A stretch of DNA of 64,000 nucleotides from Macropodus opercularis (lineage: Eukaryota > Chordata > Actinopteri > Anabantiformes > Osphronemidae): contig JAUCMP010000034.1 of the NCBI GenBank assembly GCA_030770545.1, positions 186,001 through 250,000 on the forward strand, written 5' to 3'. Below are positions 1 through 7,907 of this stretch, one piece after another. The notes beneath the pieces were generated by a model. It did not search any database. It was not told the origin of the DNA and saw only the letters and a list, made by a program, of their open reading frames with translations. The first letter of the stretch is position 1, and each line of letters opens with the position of its first letter. Made by a program: the position numbers and the translations under genes.

Positions 1-1942
1 TTCTAGCCATGCGTCTTGGGGCGGTCCTCCCAGGGATTGTTCATGTGGATCAGACATGTGGGATTGCTGGGAGGTCAACGCGTCTTAATTTACAACTGTT
101 GCGTGACATTACTGCCTGGGTGGAGGACCGCAACATGCCACTCACGGTGGTGAGTTTAGACCAGCGGAAGGCTTTTGATAGAGTGCATTGGGGTTTCTTG
201 TTTAGTGTGTTGAGAAGGATGGGCTTTGGGAGCACCTTTGTGGGGTGGTTGGAGTGTCTATATGCAGGGGCACGTAGTGTGGTGGCAGTGAATGGGCACA
301 TGGGTAGAGAGTTTGCACTACAGTCTGGAGTGCGACAAGGGTGCCCACTCTCCCCTTTACTCTTTGTACTGTACATGGAGCCTCTGGCAGCAGCCATTAG
401 GGTTGATCCTGGGGTAAGGGGAGCCCTGGTTCCAGGGGGTGGTGGCTCCCGGGTGAAGCTTTCGCAGTATGCAGACGACACAACGCTGTTGCTTGATAGT
501 GACGAGTGTGTGGTGAGAGCCATGGGGGTGTTTGAGGAGTTTGGGTCGGTGTCAGGCGCAGCCCTTAACATCAACAAGTGTGCTGTCAAATATTTTGGAC
601 GATGGAAAGGGCGGGAAGATGCGCCAGGGGCACTGCCAGTGTGTCGCGGACCTTTGAAAATACTTGGAGTCATGTTTGAAACTGTGAATAGTGCTTCCGT
701 AAATTGGCTAAAACTTTTGGGACGAGTGAAACAACGTTTGGCGCTTTGGAAGGGAAGGAAGTTGACTTTGTCGGGGAAGGTTCTGGTGCTCAAGGTGGAC
801 ATCCTGTCAGCCGTGCTCCATCTGTCTTATGTGTTTCCACTACCGGTGGTCTTGAGACGGCCCCTGATGCGGGCAGTTTTTGATTTCCTCTGGGGAGGGA
901 GGTATGAATGGGTGTCACGCGGGCGTATGATGGCGAGCTTGAATGTAGGTGGAAGGGATGTGCCAGATATCCCGCTAAAGTTGGACACAATTTTTATATC
1001 TGCTTTGCTGCAGGACATGATGTCCGGAGGGGGTCATCCTGCGGTTTCCGCTTTGCAGTATTTCTTTTCATATGCAGCGAGGCCCATAATAACATGGTCA
1101 AACATCGGACCGAGATCCGAGCAAATGCCATGGCATTTTGCTTGGGCTGCAAAATGGTTACGGGCTCATCCTGAGACGCTACAAAATGGTTTGTGGAAGA
1201 AGCACAGGGTGTTATACAAAGTGGCCAAGGGAAAAGCAGGCCCACCACCTATAGTGGGAGTTCCAGCTTCAGTTTGGGATGCCTGTCAAATGGCAGGGTT
1301 GGACAATGGGCTCAAAGATTTGCACTGGGCTTGTTTACATCGGAGCCTCCCTGTTAAGGATAAGATGTACAGGCATGGCTTGAGCTTGACTCCTTACTGC
1401 CCGAGGGAGACATGTGTAGCGCAAGAAACAGTGTGCCATGTGATGTGGGAGTGTGAATTTGCGAAGAGGGTTTGGGCTACAGCTGAGTGTGTGGCAAAGA
1501 GAACAGAGCCGGATTTTGTGCTATCTTGGGAGGTGGTGGAGAGGGGTTTGGTGGGAGGGAATGCAGAAAAAGGAGGGGCGGTTTTGTGGTTACTTTTGAG
1601 TTTATATAAAAGAAGAATATGGCTGGCACGTCAAACTTTAGTTCGAAAAGGGAAGGATATAACTGCTGTGGGTGTAGTTAAGGCAGTAGAATGGGAGGTA
1701 AAGGACAGGATGAGATGGGATGTGGAGAAAATGGGTTATCACGCAGCGAAGGAAAAATGGAAAGGGGGATTTGGATGGTTGTAGCTGGGCAGTTTTCTGG
1801 TGTCCTGGCTTTTGATTTGTTATGGAATATATATTTGTAAAATGTGATTTTTGATTTTGGTCTATGCTTTGAAAATATCTGTATTGATGTGAAACTGTTA
1901 TATGGGATCTAAATAAAAGATCTGTAAAAAAAAAAAAAAAAA
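1..1942 (+). mobile_element. Keno-like non-LTR retrotransposon, lineage A, 3' part
   Basis: This is the 3' portion of an element identical in layout to the one at 6395-11410, displaced by exactly 9468 bp. It contains the reverse transcriptase to C-terminal part of ORF2, a 3' UTR of about 140 bp and a poly(A) tract ending at 1942. It is followed directly by U2 from nucleotide 38 (ATCTGTTCTTATC). The 5' part lies outside the window. Confidence 0.92.
3..1784 (+). CDS. ORF2 of Keno-like element, lineage A, C-terminal part (RT and zinc finger)
   Basis: Open from the window edge to a TAG stop. From the first methionine (position 9) the 591 residues equal residues 524-1114 of the complete ORF2 at 7908-11252, with no difference. 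It includes the reverse transcriptase core: the aspartate motif SLDQRKAF, the RQGCPLSP motif and the YADD catalytic box. It ends with a CX4CX7HX4C zinc motif like those at the C-terminus of L1/Tx1-type ORF2 proteins. The start codon and endonuclease domain lie outside the window. No frameshift is seen, so the protein could be functional if the 5' part is intact. Confidence 0.9.
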   Translation, partial: LAMRLGAVLPGIVHVDQTCGIAGRSTRLNLQLLRDITAWVEDRNMPLTVVSLDQRKAFDRVHWGFLFSVLRRMGFGSTFVGWLECLYAGARSVVAVNGHMGREFALQSGVRQGCPLSPLLFVLYMEPLAAAIRVDPGVRGALVPGGGGSRVKLSQYADDTTLLLDSDECVVRAMGVFEEFGSVSGAALNINKCAVKYFGRWKGREDAPGALPVCRGPLKILGVMFETVNSASVNWLKLLGRVKQRLALWKGRKLTLSGKVLVLKVDILSAVLHLSYVFPLPVVLRRPLMRAVFDFLWGGRYEWVSRGRMMASLNVGGRDVPDIPLKLDTIFISALLQDMMSGGGHPAVSALQYFFSYAARPIITWSNIGPRSEQMPWHFAWAAKWLRAHPETLQNGLWKKHRVLYKVAKGKAGPPPIVGVPASVWDACQMAGLDNGLKDLHWACLHRSLPVKDKMYRHGLSLTPYCPRETCVAQETVCHVMWECEFAKRVWATAECVAKRTEPDFVLSWEVVERGLVGGNAEKGGAVLWLLLSLYKRRIWLARQTLVRKGKDITAVGVVKAVEWEVKDRMRWDVEKMGYHAAKEKWKGGFGWL

Positions 1943-2093
1943 ATCTGTTCTTATCAGTTTAATATCTGATACGTCCCCTACCCGGGGACCATATATTAAA
2001 TTGCTTTTTGGAGCAGGGAGGTGGAACAGGGGCTTGCTCCGTCCACTCCACGCATCGACCTGGTATTGCAGCGCTTCTGGGAACGGTGCACCC
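1943..2093 (+). pseudogene. U2 snRNA 3' fragment (nt 38-188) downstream of lineage A copy
   Basis: Contains U2 from A38 to the 3' end but lacks the 5' end and the GUAGUA branch-point recognition sequence because the retrotransposon lies immediately upstream. The Sm-site region and 3' stem-loops are intact. Nucleotide 76 is C. Without the U2 5' part and the adjacent promoter it should not give functional U2. Confidence 0.93.
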
Positions 2094-2404
2094 CCACACT
2101 CTGTGTTCAACGCCAAGCCATTGTCAATGCGCTGCGCTCCGCTCCGTCGGGCTCACCTTCTGTCCAGCCTATGGGATTTCCTGTGGAAAAAGGCAGCAAT
2201 GCATGATGGGACAAGTCTGCTCCCCTTTGAGAGAAAACAACAAGACAGAGAGAGAACAGCGACTAACGTTCGCCAGCCTTTACTGAAAAGTACAACTGGT
2301 GCAGACCGGCAGGCTCCGCAAAGTTGCCTTCTTCCCACTGTCAGCACCGTCAGTGAGCGTGGTTAGTCCCGGAGAGAGCTCCCTGAGTGCGAGCGGAGCA
2401 AGTC

Positions 2405-2477
2405 ATACTTACCTGGCAGGGGAGATACCATGATCAAGAAGGTGGTTCACCCAGGGCGAGGCTCAGCCATTGCACAC
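2405..2477 (+). pseudogene. Truncated U1 snRNA 5' copy (nt 1-73), present in every unit
   Basis: Each unit contains the first 73 nt of U1, 130 bp upstream of the intact U1 gene and identical to it. The copy keeps the 5' splice-site pairing sequence ATACTTACCTG, stem-loop I and the first half of stem-loop II through ATTGCACAC, then breaks into CTCTGC and the repeated promoter segment. The Sm site is missing. Equivalent copies start at 3894, 5378, 11873, 13362, 14846 and 14976 (two in this unit), 16460, 17944, 19428, 20912, 22396, 23880, 25364, 26848, 28332, 29816, 31300, 32784, 34268, 37666, 39150, 40634, 42118, 43602, 45086, 46570, 48054, 51452 and 52936, each 73 nt long. It has its own promoter element 61 to 44 bp upstream, so transcription is conceivable. 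Confidence 0.9.
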
Positions 2478-2534
2478 CTCTGCTGAGCGTGGTTAGTCCC
2501 GGAGAGAGCTCCCTGAGTGCGAGCGGAGCAAGTC

Positions 2535-2698
2535 ATACTTACCTGGCAGGGGAGATACCATGATCAAGAAGGTGGTTCACCCAGGGCGAGGCTCAGCCAT
2601 TGCACACCGGCTGTCTGACCCCTGCGAATTCCCCAAATGCGGGAATCTCGACTGCATAATTTGTGGTAGTGGGGGACTGCGTTCGCGCTCTCCCCTCG
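2535..2698 (+). ncRNA. U1 snRNA
   Basis: U1 is the RNA of the U1 snRNP and base-pairs with 5' splice sites. Visible hallmarks: the 5' end ATACTTACCTG complementary to the 5' splice site, stem-loop I, the U1A-binding loop ATTGCAC, the Sm site AATTTGTGG, and the final hairpin around TTCGCG. The length of about 164 nt matches vertebrate U1. Loop I reads GATCAAGAAG, where the usual vertebrate sequence has C at nt 33. This gene belongs to the unit whose U2 is split by the lineage A copy at 1-1942. Confidence 0.96.
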
Positions 2699-3146
2699 TC
2701 AGCTGTCAAAGACAAAAGCCTAGTCGTGAGCCACTCTGATTGCACAGAGCCTATCGGGCGCATGGCTCCGGGCAAGGGGAGGGGCCTAGCAAGCGGCAAT
2801 AGCTGGGCCTTCCGTGACGGCTGTGGCTGGGAAGACGAGGGGCCTCTGCTTCGCTTTGAGGCCCGGGCCATCTTCGCTCCGGTTTCTCTTCATAACGCAC
2901 AAGTCTTTCGCCTTTTACTAAAGATTTCCGTGGAGAGGAACTCAAACGGGTTGAGTCAATTTTTGCTGGGCTTTGCCCCTCGGCAGAGCCGCCAGAGTTT
3001 TGTGAAAGTAACAGAGAAATACGCCGGCGTCGAGAGACGACCCCTCCCAAGTCTTTCTCGTGGCCTCGCGTTTTGTGCACGCAGAGCTGCAGAGTGTCCT
3101 GCCTGTGTCACTTTATATGCGTGAGTGTGTTTGTGGTTCGATGCTT

Positions 3147-3164
3147 TGAAACGCATGCGTTTCA
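3147..3164. promoter_or_regulatory. Perfect 18-bp palindrome at the U2 distal-element position
   Basis: TGAAACGCATGCGTTTCA is a perfect palindrome lying 243 to 226 bp upstream of the U2 start at 3390, where vertebrate U2 genes carry the distal sequence element (octamer plus ZNF143/Sp1 sites). It contains an octamer-like ATGCGTTT rather than the canonical ATGCAAAT. Its conservation in every unit at the same offset is seen; its role as the enhancer is inferred. Confidence 0.45.
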
Positions 3165-3327
3165 CCCAGGTGTGGGTGTAACTTCATGTACGTGCGTCTG
3201 CACAGGCCCCGACGCTCAGCGGGCCTGCAGCGCATCGTCATGTGGGAGATCTGGGGGCGTGCAAGGAGAGCACGGCTGTGGGCGGTGCTAAGCAGACGGC
3301 GCTTTCTCGCTGCCAGTTCAACACACT

Positions 3328-3345
3328 GCACCGCGACCAGCGAGG
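3328..3345 (+). promoter_or_regulatory. U2 proximal sequence element (exemplar unit)
   Basis: GCACCGCGACCAGCGAGG lies at -62 to -45 of U2. This is the place and general form (ACC followed by A and a purine-rich end) of the vertebrate snRNA PSE bound by SNAPc. The same GCACCGNNA core occurs at -61 upstream of the truncated U1 copy. It recurs at the same offset before each U2 in the array. Confidence 0.65.
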
Positions 3346-3389
3346 GGCGCCCAAAAGAGGCGGCCTCTGGCATCACGAGCATGCAGGTC

Positions 3390-3577
3390 ATCGCTTCTCG
3401 GCCTTTTGGCTAAGATCAAGTGTAGTATCTGTTCTTATCAGTTTAATATCTGATACGTCCCCTACCCGGGGACCATATATTAAATTGCTTTTTGGAGCAG
3501 GGAGGTGGAACAGGGGCTTGCTCCGTCCACTCCACGCATCGACCTGGTATTGCAGCGCTTCTGGGAACGGTGCACCC
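3390..3577 (+). ncRNA. U2 snRNA
   Basis: U2 pairs with the intron branch point and with U6 in the spliceosome. Seen here: the 5' end ATCGCTTCTCGGCC, the branch-point recognition sequence GTAGTA at nt 33-38, the stem IIa region ATCAGTTTAATATCTG, a GCTTTTTGG Sm-site region and the 3' stem-loop region GACCTGGTATTGCAGC. The 188-nt length agrees with vertebrate U2. Nucleotide 76, in the loop of the GC-rich hairpin, is C. About 35 bp downstream this unit has a 5-bp CTCCG expansion shared only with the unit at 12858. Confidence 0.97.
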
Positions 3578-3682
3578 CCACACTCTGTGTTCAACGCCAA
3601 GCCATTGTCAATGCGCTGCGCTCCGCTCCGCTCCGTCGGGCTCACCTTCTGTCCAGCCTATGGGATTTCCTGTGGAAAAAGG

Positions 3683-3701
3683 CAGCAATGCATGATGGGA
3701 C
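3683..3701 (-). promoter_or_regulatory. ZNF143/Staf-type distal element for U1 (exemplar unit)
   Basis: On the minus strand the sequence reads TCCCATCATGCATTGC, a close match to the ZNF143 (Staf/SBF) site found in distal elements of vertebrate snRNA genes. It lies 211 to 193 bp before the truncated U1 copy at 3894, the standard distance, but about 330 bp before the intact U1 at 4024. This suggests the 130-bp duplication moved the intact gene away from its original enhancer spacing. Confidence 0.65.
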
Positions 3702-3832
3702 AAGTCTGCTCCCCTTTGAGAGAAAACAACAAGACAGAGAGAGAACAGCGACTAACGTTCGCCAGCCTTTACTGAAAAGTACAACTGGTGCAGACCGGCA
3801 GGCTCCGCAAAGTTGCCTTCTTCCCACTGTCA

Positions 3833-3850
3833 GCACCGTCAGTGAGCGTG
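3833..3850 (+). promoter_or_regulatory. U1 proximal sequence element, upstream copy (exemplar unit)
   Basis: GCACCGTCAGTGAGCGTG at -61 to -44 relative to the truncated U1 copy shares GCACCGNNA with the U2 element. The intact U1 at 4024 has a hybrid element at 3963-3980: CACC is kept at -60 to -57 by sequence from the end of the truncated copy, and TGAGCGTG follows from -51, but the bases between differ. Confidence 0.6.
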
Positions 3851-4023
3851 GTTAGTCCCGGAGAGAGCTCCCTGAGTGCGAGCGGAGCAAGTCATACTTA
3901 CCTGGCAGGGGAGATACCATGATCAAGAAGGTGGTTCACCCAGGGCGAGGCTCAGCCATTGCACACCTCTGCTGAGCGTGGTTAGTCCCGGAGAGAGCTC
4001 CCTGAGTGCGAGCGGAGCAAGTC

Positions 4024-4187
4024 ATACTTACCTGGCAGGGGAGATACCATGATCAAGAAGGTGGTTCACCCAGGGCGAGGCTCAGCCATTGCACACCGGC
4101 TGTCTGACCCCTGCGAATTCCCCAAATGCGGGAATCTCGACTGCATAATTTGTGGTAGTGGGGGACTGCGTTCGCGCTCTCCCCTCG
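4024..4187 (+). ncRNA. U1 snRNA
   Basis: Intact U1, identical in sequence features to the other array copies, with truncated copy at 3894-3966. A possible 3' box (GTCAAAGACAAAA, 4194-4206), the element that directs snRNA 3'-end formation, begins 7 nt after the gene. Confidence 0.96.
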
Positions 4188-4193
4188 TCAGCT

Positions 4194-4206
4194 GTCAAAG
4201 ACAAAA
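4194..4206 (+). terminator. Possible U1 3' box (exemplar unit)
   Basis: GTCAAAGACAAAA lies 7 to 19 nt downstream of U1, the position of the snRNA 3' box (consensus GTTTN0-3AAARNNAGA) used by the Integrator complex. The match is partial. It recurs after every U1 in the array. Confidence 0.4.
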
Positions 4207-4878
4207 GCCTAGTCGTGAGCCACTCTGATTGCACAGAGCCTATCGGGCGCATGGCTCCGGGCAAGGGGAGGGGCCTAGCAAGCGGCAATAGCTGGGCCTT
4301 CCGTGACGGCTGTGGCTGGGAAGACGAGGGGCCTCTGCTTCGCTTTGAGGCCCGGGCCATCTTCGCTCCGGTTTCTCTTCATAACGCACAAGTCTTTCGC
4401 CTTTTACTAAAGATTTCCGTGGAGAGGAACTCAAACGGGTTGAGTCAATTTTTGCTGGGCTTTGCCCCTCGGCAGAGCCGCCAGAGTTTTGTGAAAGTAA
4501 CAGAGAAATACGCCGGCGTCGAGAGACGACCCCTCCCAAGTCTTTCTCGTGGCCTCGCGTTTTGTGCACGCAGAGCTGCAGAGTGTCCTGCCTGTGTCAC
4601 TTTATATGCGTGAGTGTGTTTGTGGTTCGATGCTTTGAAACGCATGCGTTTCACCCAGGTGTGGGTGTAACTTCATGTACGTGCGTCTGCACAGGCCCCG
4701 ACGCTCAGCGGGCCTGCAGCGCATCGTCATGTGGGAGATCTGGGGGCGTGCAAGGAGAGCACGGCTGTGGGCGGTGCTAAGCAGACGGCGCTTTCTCGCT
4801 GCCAGTTCAACACACTGCACCGCGACCAGCGAGGGGCGCCCAAAAGAGGCGGCCTCTGGCATCACGAGCATGCAGGTC

Positions 4879-5066
4879 ATCGCTTCTCGGCCTTTTGGCT
4901 AAGATCAAGTGTAGTATCTGTTCTTATCAGTTTAATATCTGATACGTCCCCTACCCGGGGACCATATATTAAATTGCTTTTTGGAGCAGGGAGGTGGAAC
5001 AGGGGCTTGCTCCGTCCACTCCACGCATCGACCTGGTATTGCAGCGCTTCTGGGAACGGTGCACCC
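4879..5066 (+). ncRNA. U2 snRNA
   Basis: Uninterrupted U2 copy with GTAGTA intact; nucleotide 76 is C. Confidence 0.97.
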
Positions 5067-5507
5067 CCACACTCTGTGTTCAACGCCAAGCCATTGTCAA
5101 TGCGCTGCGCTCCGCTCCGTCGGGCTCACCTTCTGTCCAGCCTATGGGATTTCCTGTGGAAAAAGGCAGCAATGCATGATGGGACAAGTCTGCTCCCCTT
5201 TGAGAGAAAACAACAAGACAGAGAGAGAACAGCGACTAACGTTCGCCAGCCTTTACTGAAAAGTACAACTGGTGCAGACCGGCAGGCTCCGCAAAGTTGC
5301 CTTCTTCCCACTGTCAGCACCGTCAGTGAGCGTGGTTAGTCCCGGGGAGAGCTCCCTGAGTGCGAGCGGAGCAAGTCATACTTACCTGGCAGGGGAGATA
5401 CCATGATCAAGAAGGTGGTTCACCCAGGGCGAGGCTCAGCCATTGCACACCTCTGCTGAGCGTGGTTAGTCCCGGAGAGAGCTCCCTGAGTGCGAGCGGA
5501 GCAAGTC

Positions 5508-5671
5508 ATACTTACCTGGCAGGGGAGATACCATGATCAAGAAGGTGGTTCACCCAGGGCGAGGCTCAGCCATTGCACACCGGCTGTCTGACCCCTGCGA
5601 ATTCCCCAAATGCGGGAATCTCGACTGCATAATTTGTGGTAGTGGGGGACTGCGTTCGCGCTCTCCCCTCG
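5508..5671 (+). ncRNA. U1 snRNA
   Basis: Intact U1. This unit has a single-base difference (GGGGAGAG instead of GGAGAGAG at about 5345) between the proximal element and the truncated copy at 5378-5450. The variant is shared with the unit whose U1 starts at 42248. Confidence 0.96.
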
Positions 5672-6362
5672 TCAGCTGTCAAAGACAAAAGCCTAGTCGT
5701 GAGCCACTCTGATTGCACAGAGCCTATCGGGCGCATGGCTCCGGGCAAGGGGAGGGGCCTAGCAAGCGGCAATAGCTGGGCCTTCCGTGACGGCTGTGGC
5801 TGGGAAGACGAGGGGCCTCTGCTTCGCTTTGAGGCCCGGGCCATCTTCGCTCCGGTTTCTCTTCATAACGCACAAGTCTTTCGCCTTTTACTAAAGATTT
5901 CCGTGGAGAGGAACTCAAACGGGTTGAGTCAATTTTTGCTGGGCTTTGCCCCTCGGCAGAGCCGCCAGAGTTTTGTGAAAGTAACAGAGAAATACGCCGG
6001 CGTCGAGAGACGACCCCTCCCAAGTCTTTCTCGTGGCCTCGCGTTTTGTGCACGCAGAGCTGCAGAGTGTCCTGCCTGTGTCACTTTATATGCGTGAGTG
6101 TGTTTGTGGTTCGATGCTTTGAAACGCATGCGTTTCACCCAGGTGTGGGTGTAACTTCATGTACGTGCGTCTGCACAGGCCCCGACGCTCAGCGGGCCTG
6201 CAGCGCATCGTCATGTGGGAGATCTGGGGGCGTGCAAGGAGAGCACGGCTGTGGGCGGTGCTAAGCAGACGGCGCTTTCTCGCTGCCAGTTCAACACACT
6301 GCACCGCGACCAGCGAGGGGCGCCCAAAAGAGGCGGCCTCTGGCATCACGAGCATGCAGGTC

Positions 6363-6394
6363 ATCGCTTCTCGGCCTTTTGGCTAAGATCAAGT
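6363..6394 (+). pseudogene. U2 snRNA 5' fragment (nt 1-32) upstream of lineage A element
   Basis: U2 sequence and its complete upstream promoter run normally to T32 (AAGATCAAGT) and then pass into retrotransposon sequence. Nucleotides 33-37 (GTAGT) are lost and U2 resumes at A38 at 11411. The branch-point recognition sequence is therefore destroyed at this locus, but the U2 promoter remains directly upstream of the element. Confidence 0.94.
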
Positions 6395-6446
6395 TTAGAA
6401 TTGTTTTGGAGTATTGGATGGATAGCCTTTCCTTTTTGTTTTTTTC

Positions 6447-7865
6447 ATGATGGCGTCTACGAGTGATGGAAAGTCTGTACCTCGTGTGGGTCTGCGTTCC
6501 ACCCTAAGGTTTCATTGGAAGGTTGCAAGTGGAGAGGTAATGCCAAGAGATGTTTTTTGTAAGAGAGTAATTCAGGAGCAGCTTAATTTGAAGGTGCAGG
6601 ACGTGTATTGTCTCCAGTGGCATGCGCAGGCAAGAGCTTATGATGTGACATTGTCTTCACCTGATGTTCATCAGGCTGTCTCTGCAAGCTGCAGACGTTT
6701 GGCTAATGTGCCCCCAATGGATTCCTTTGAAGTTATAAACCTGGACCGTCAAAATTTCAGGATCATCACCATCCATATGTTTAATCCGTTTGTTACTGAT
6801 CAAGCACTGAAAGATTTTTTGGGACGGTATGCTGAGGTTGTTTCTGCTGCAAGATACGTAAAGGATCCTTGTGGATATTGGACTGGGCGTCGTCAGTTCC
6901 AGGTGCTTTTGAATCAGGATGCAGATGGTCAAGATGGCCTTAAACACCCACCCGCTTATTTTCAACTTGGGGCTGACCGTGGTTATCTTTTTTATGCACG
7001 TCAGCCTTTCTTTTGTAGGCGTTGTAGACGCCATGGACACATAGAAGCTGCTTGCAATAGTGTGTGGTGCCGTTTCTGTGAGAAGGAGGGTCACTTAGCT
7101 GAAACCTGTCCTTTTGGGAAGATCTGCAATGGGTGTGGGAGTCCTGGCCACCTGTACAGGGACTGCCCAGAGAGGAGCCGTTCCTTCGCGGAAGTAGCAG
7201 GCGGGTCTGGTGGTAAACTTATGCCTGTGAGGAGCGGAGATCCTGTGAAGCCAGTCTCAAATGAGGTGGTGGGGCTGTTGGAAGGAGTGAGAGGCGCAGG
7301 GGTGAAGACCAGTGAGACAACTTCAGCTGGGCCAACGGCTACTGAGGTGTTGGTGCGACAGACCACAGAAGAGGAGGCATTGGAGGGGAGCAGGTCAGGA
7401 GGTCTTGACAAGAGAGCAAAGACCTCCGATACCTTACCTGTCATTAACACCAGTGCCACAACTGAGGCAAACCAGCATAAGAAGACTTTTTTAGAGCTTG
7501 GGGGAATGGAGCAATCTAGCCTTTCAGAGGGGCGAAAGGTCGCAAAGAAGGTTAAAAGAGTGAGAGCGGCAGTAGAGGATGTAGACGCGGGGATAGCGGA
7601 TGACGTCTCAAGTTCGGCATCACGTGATGGGCTGTGTGTAACAGTTCCGGAGACAGCATCTGTACTGGCAAACTCTACACTAGAGACTTTTGGTTTGGAT
7701 TTAACCTTTTCCTCAGATATTCTCTCTCTTCCTTCCTTGCGTGGAGCAGAGCAGGGGGATTTGGAACAGCAAGGGATCACTGGCACAACATCATGCTCGT
7801 GGGCGGAGCAGATGGAAGTCATGGACATGTATGAAGAGCGGAGTCCTTCGGGCCCCGGGGAATGA
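6447..7865 (+). CDS. ORF1 protein of Keno-like element, lineage A
   Basis: A 472-residue nucleic-acid-binding protein expected to coat the element RNA and form the ribonucleoprotein that carries out target-primed reverse transcription. Residues 1-185 are strongly conserved with lineage B ORF1 (for example VMPRDVFC and YWTGRRQFQVLL, the latter FWTGRRQFQVLL in B). Three CX2CX4HX4C zinc knuckles follow at about 190-203, 208-221 and 227-240. The middle part (about 250-420) is rich in S, T, E and K and poorly conserved. The C-terminal tail again matches lineage B in LETFGLDxxFSSDxLS and SWAEQME. The start is the first of two ATG codons (ATGATGGCG), 52 bp after the U2 junction; the second ATG aligns with the lineage B start. 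No frameshift. Confidence 0.9.
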   Translation: MMASTSDGKSVPRVGLRSTLRFHWKVASGEVMPRDVFCKRVIQEQLNLKVQDVYCLQWHAQARAYDVTLSSPDVHQAVSASCRRLANVPPMDSFEVINLDRQNFRIITIHMFNPFVTDQALKDFLGRYAEVVSAARYVKDPCGYWTGRRQFQVLLNQDADGQDGLKHPPAYFQLGADRGYLFYARQPFFCRRCRRHGHIEAACNSVWCRFCEKEGHLAETCPFGKICNGCGSPGHLYRDCPERSRSFAEVAGGSGGKLMPVRSGDPVKPVSNEVVGLLEGVRGAGVKTSETTSAGPTATEVLVRQTTEEEALEGSRSGGLDKRAKTSDTLPVINTSATTEANQHKKTFLELGGMEQSSLSEGRKVAKKVKRVRAAVEDVDAGIADDVSSSASRDGLCVTVPETASVLANSTLETFGLDLTFSSDILSLPSLRGAEQGDLEQQGITGTTSCSWAEQMEVMDMYEERSPSGPGE

Positions 7866-7907
7866 TGAAAAGCTGGTTTCATGTGTGCATGTATTGGTGT
7901 GTTTTAA

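Noticed and set aside
50..802. 250-residue minus-strand ORF inside ORF2 (also at 9518-10270)
   Set aside because: Shadow of the reverse transcriptase reading frame; no motifs, and the plus-strand frame has the YADD and other catalytic boxes.
2405..2534. CRISPR-like direct repeats
   Set aside because: The 130-bp repeats are U1 promoter plus U1 5' end in a eukaryotic snRNA array; there are no short repeats with unique spacers and no cas genes.
4731..5339. Recurring 202-residue, 153-residue and 109-residue open frames in every unit
   Set aside because: They overlap U1 or U2 genes and their promoters on one or both strands, have no protein motifs, and recur only because the unit recurs. Frame changes by the 5-bp expansion (3242-3775) show no selection on them.
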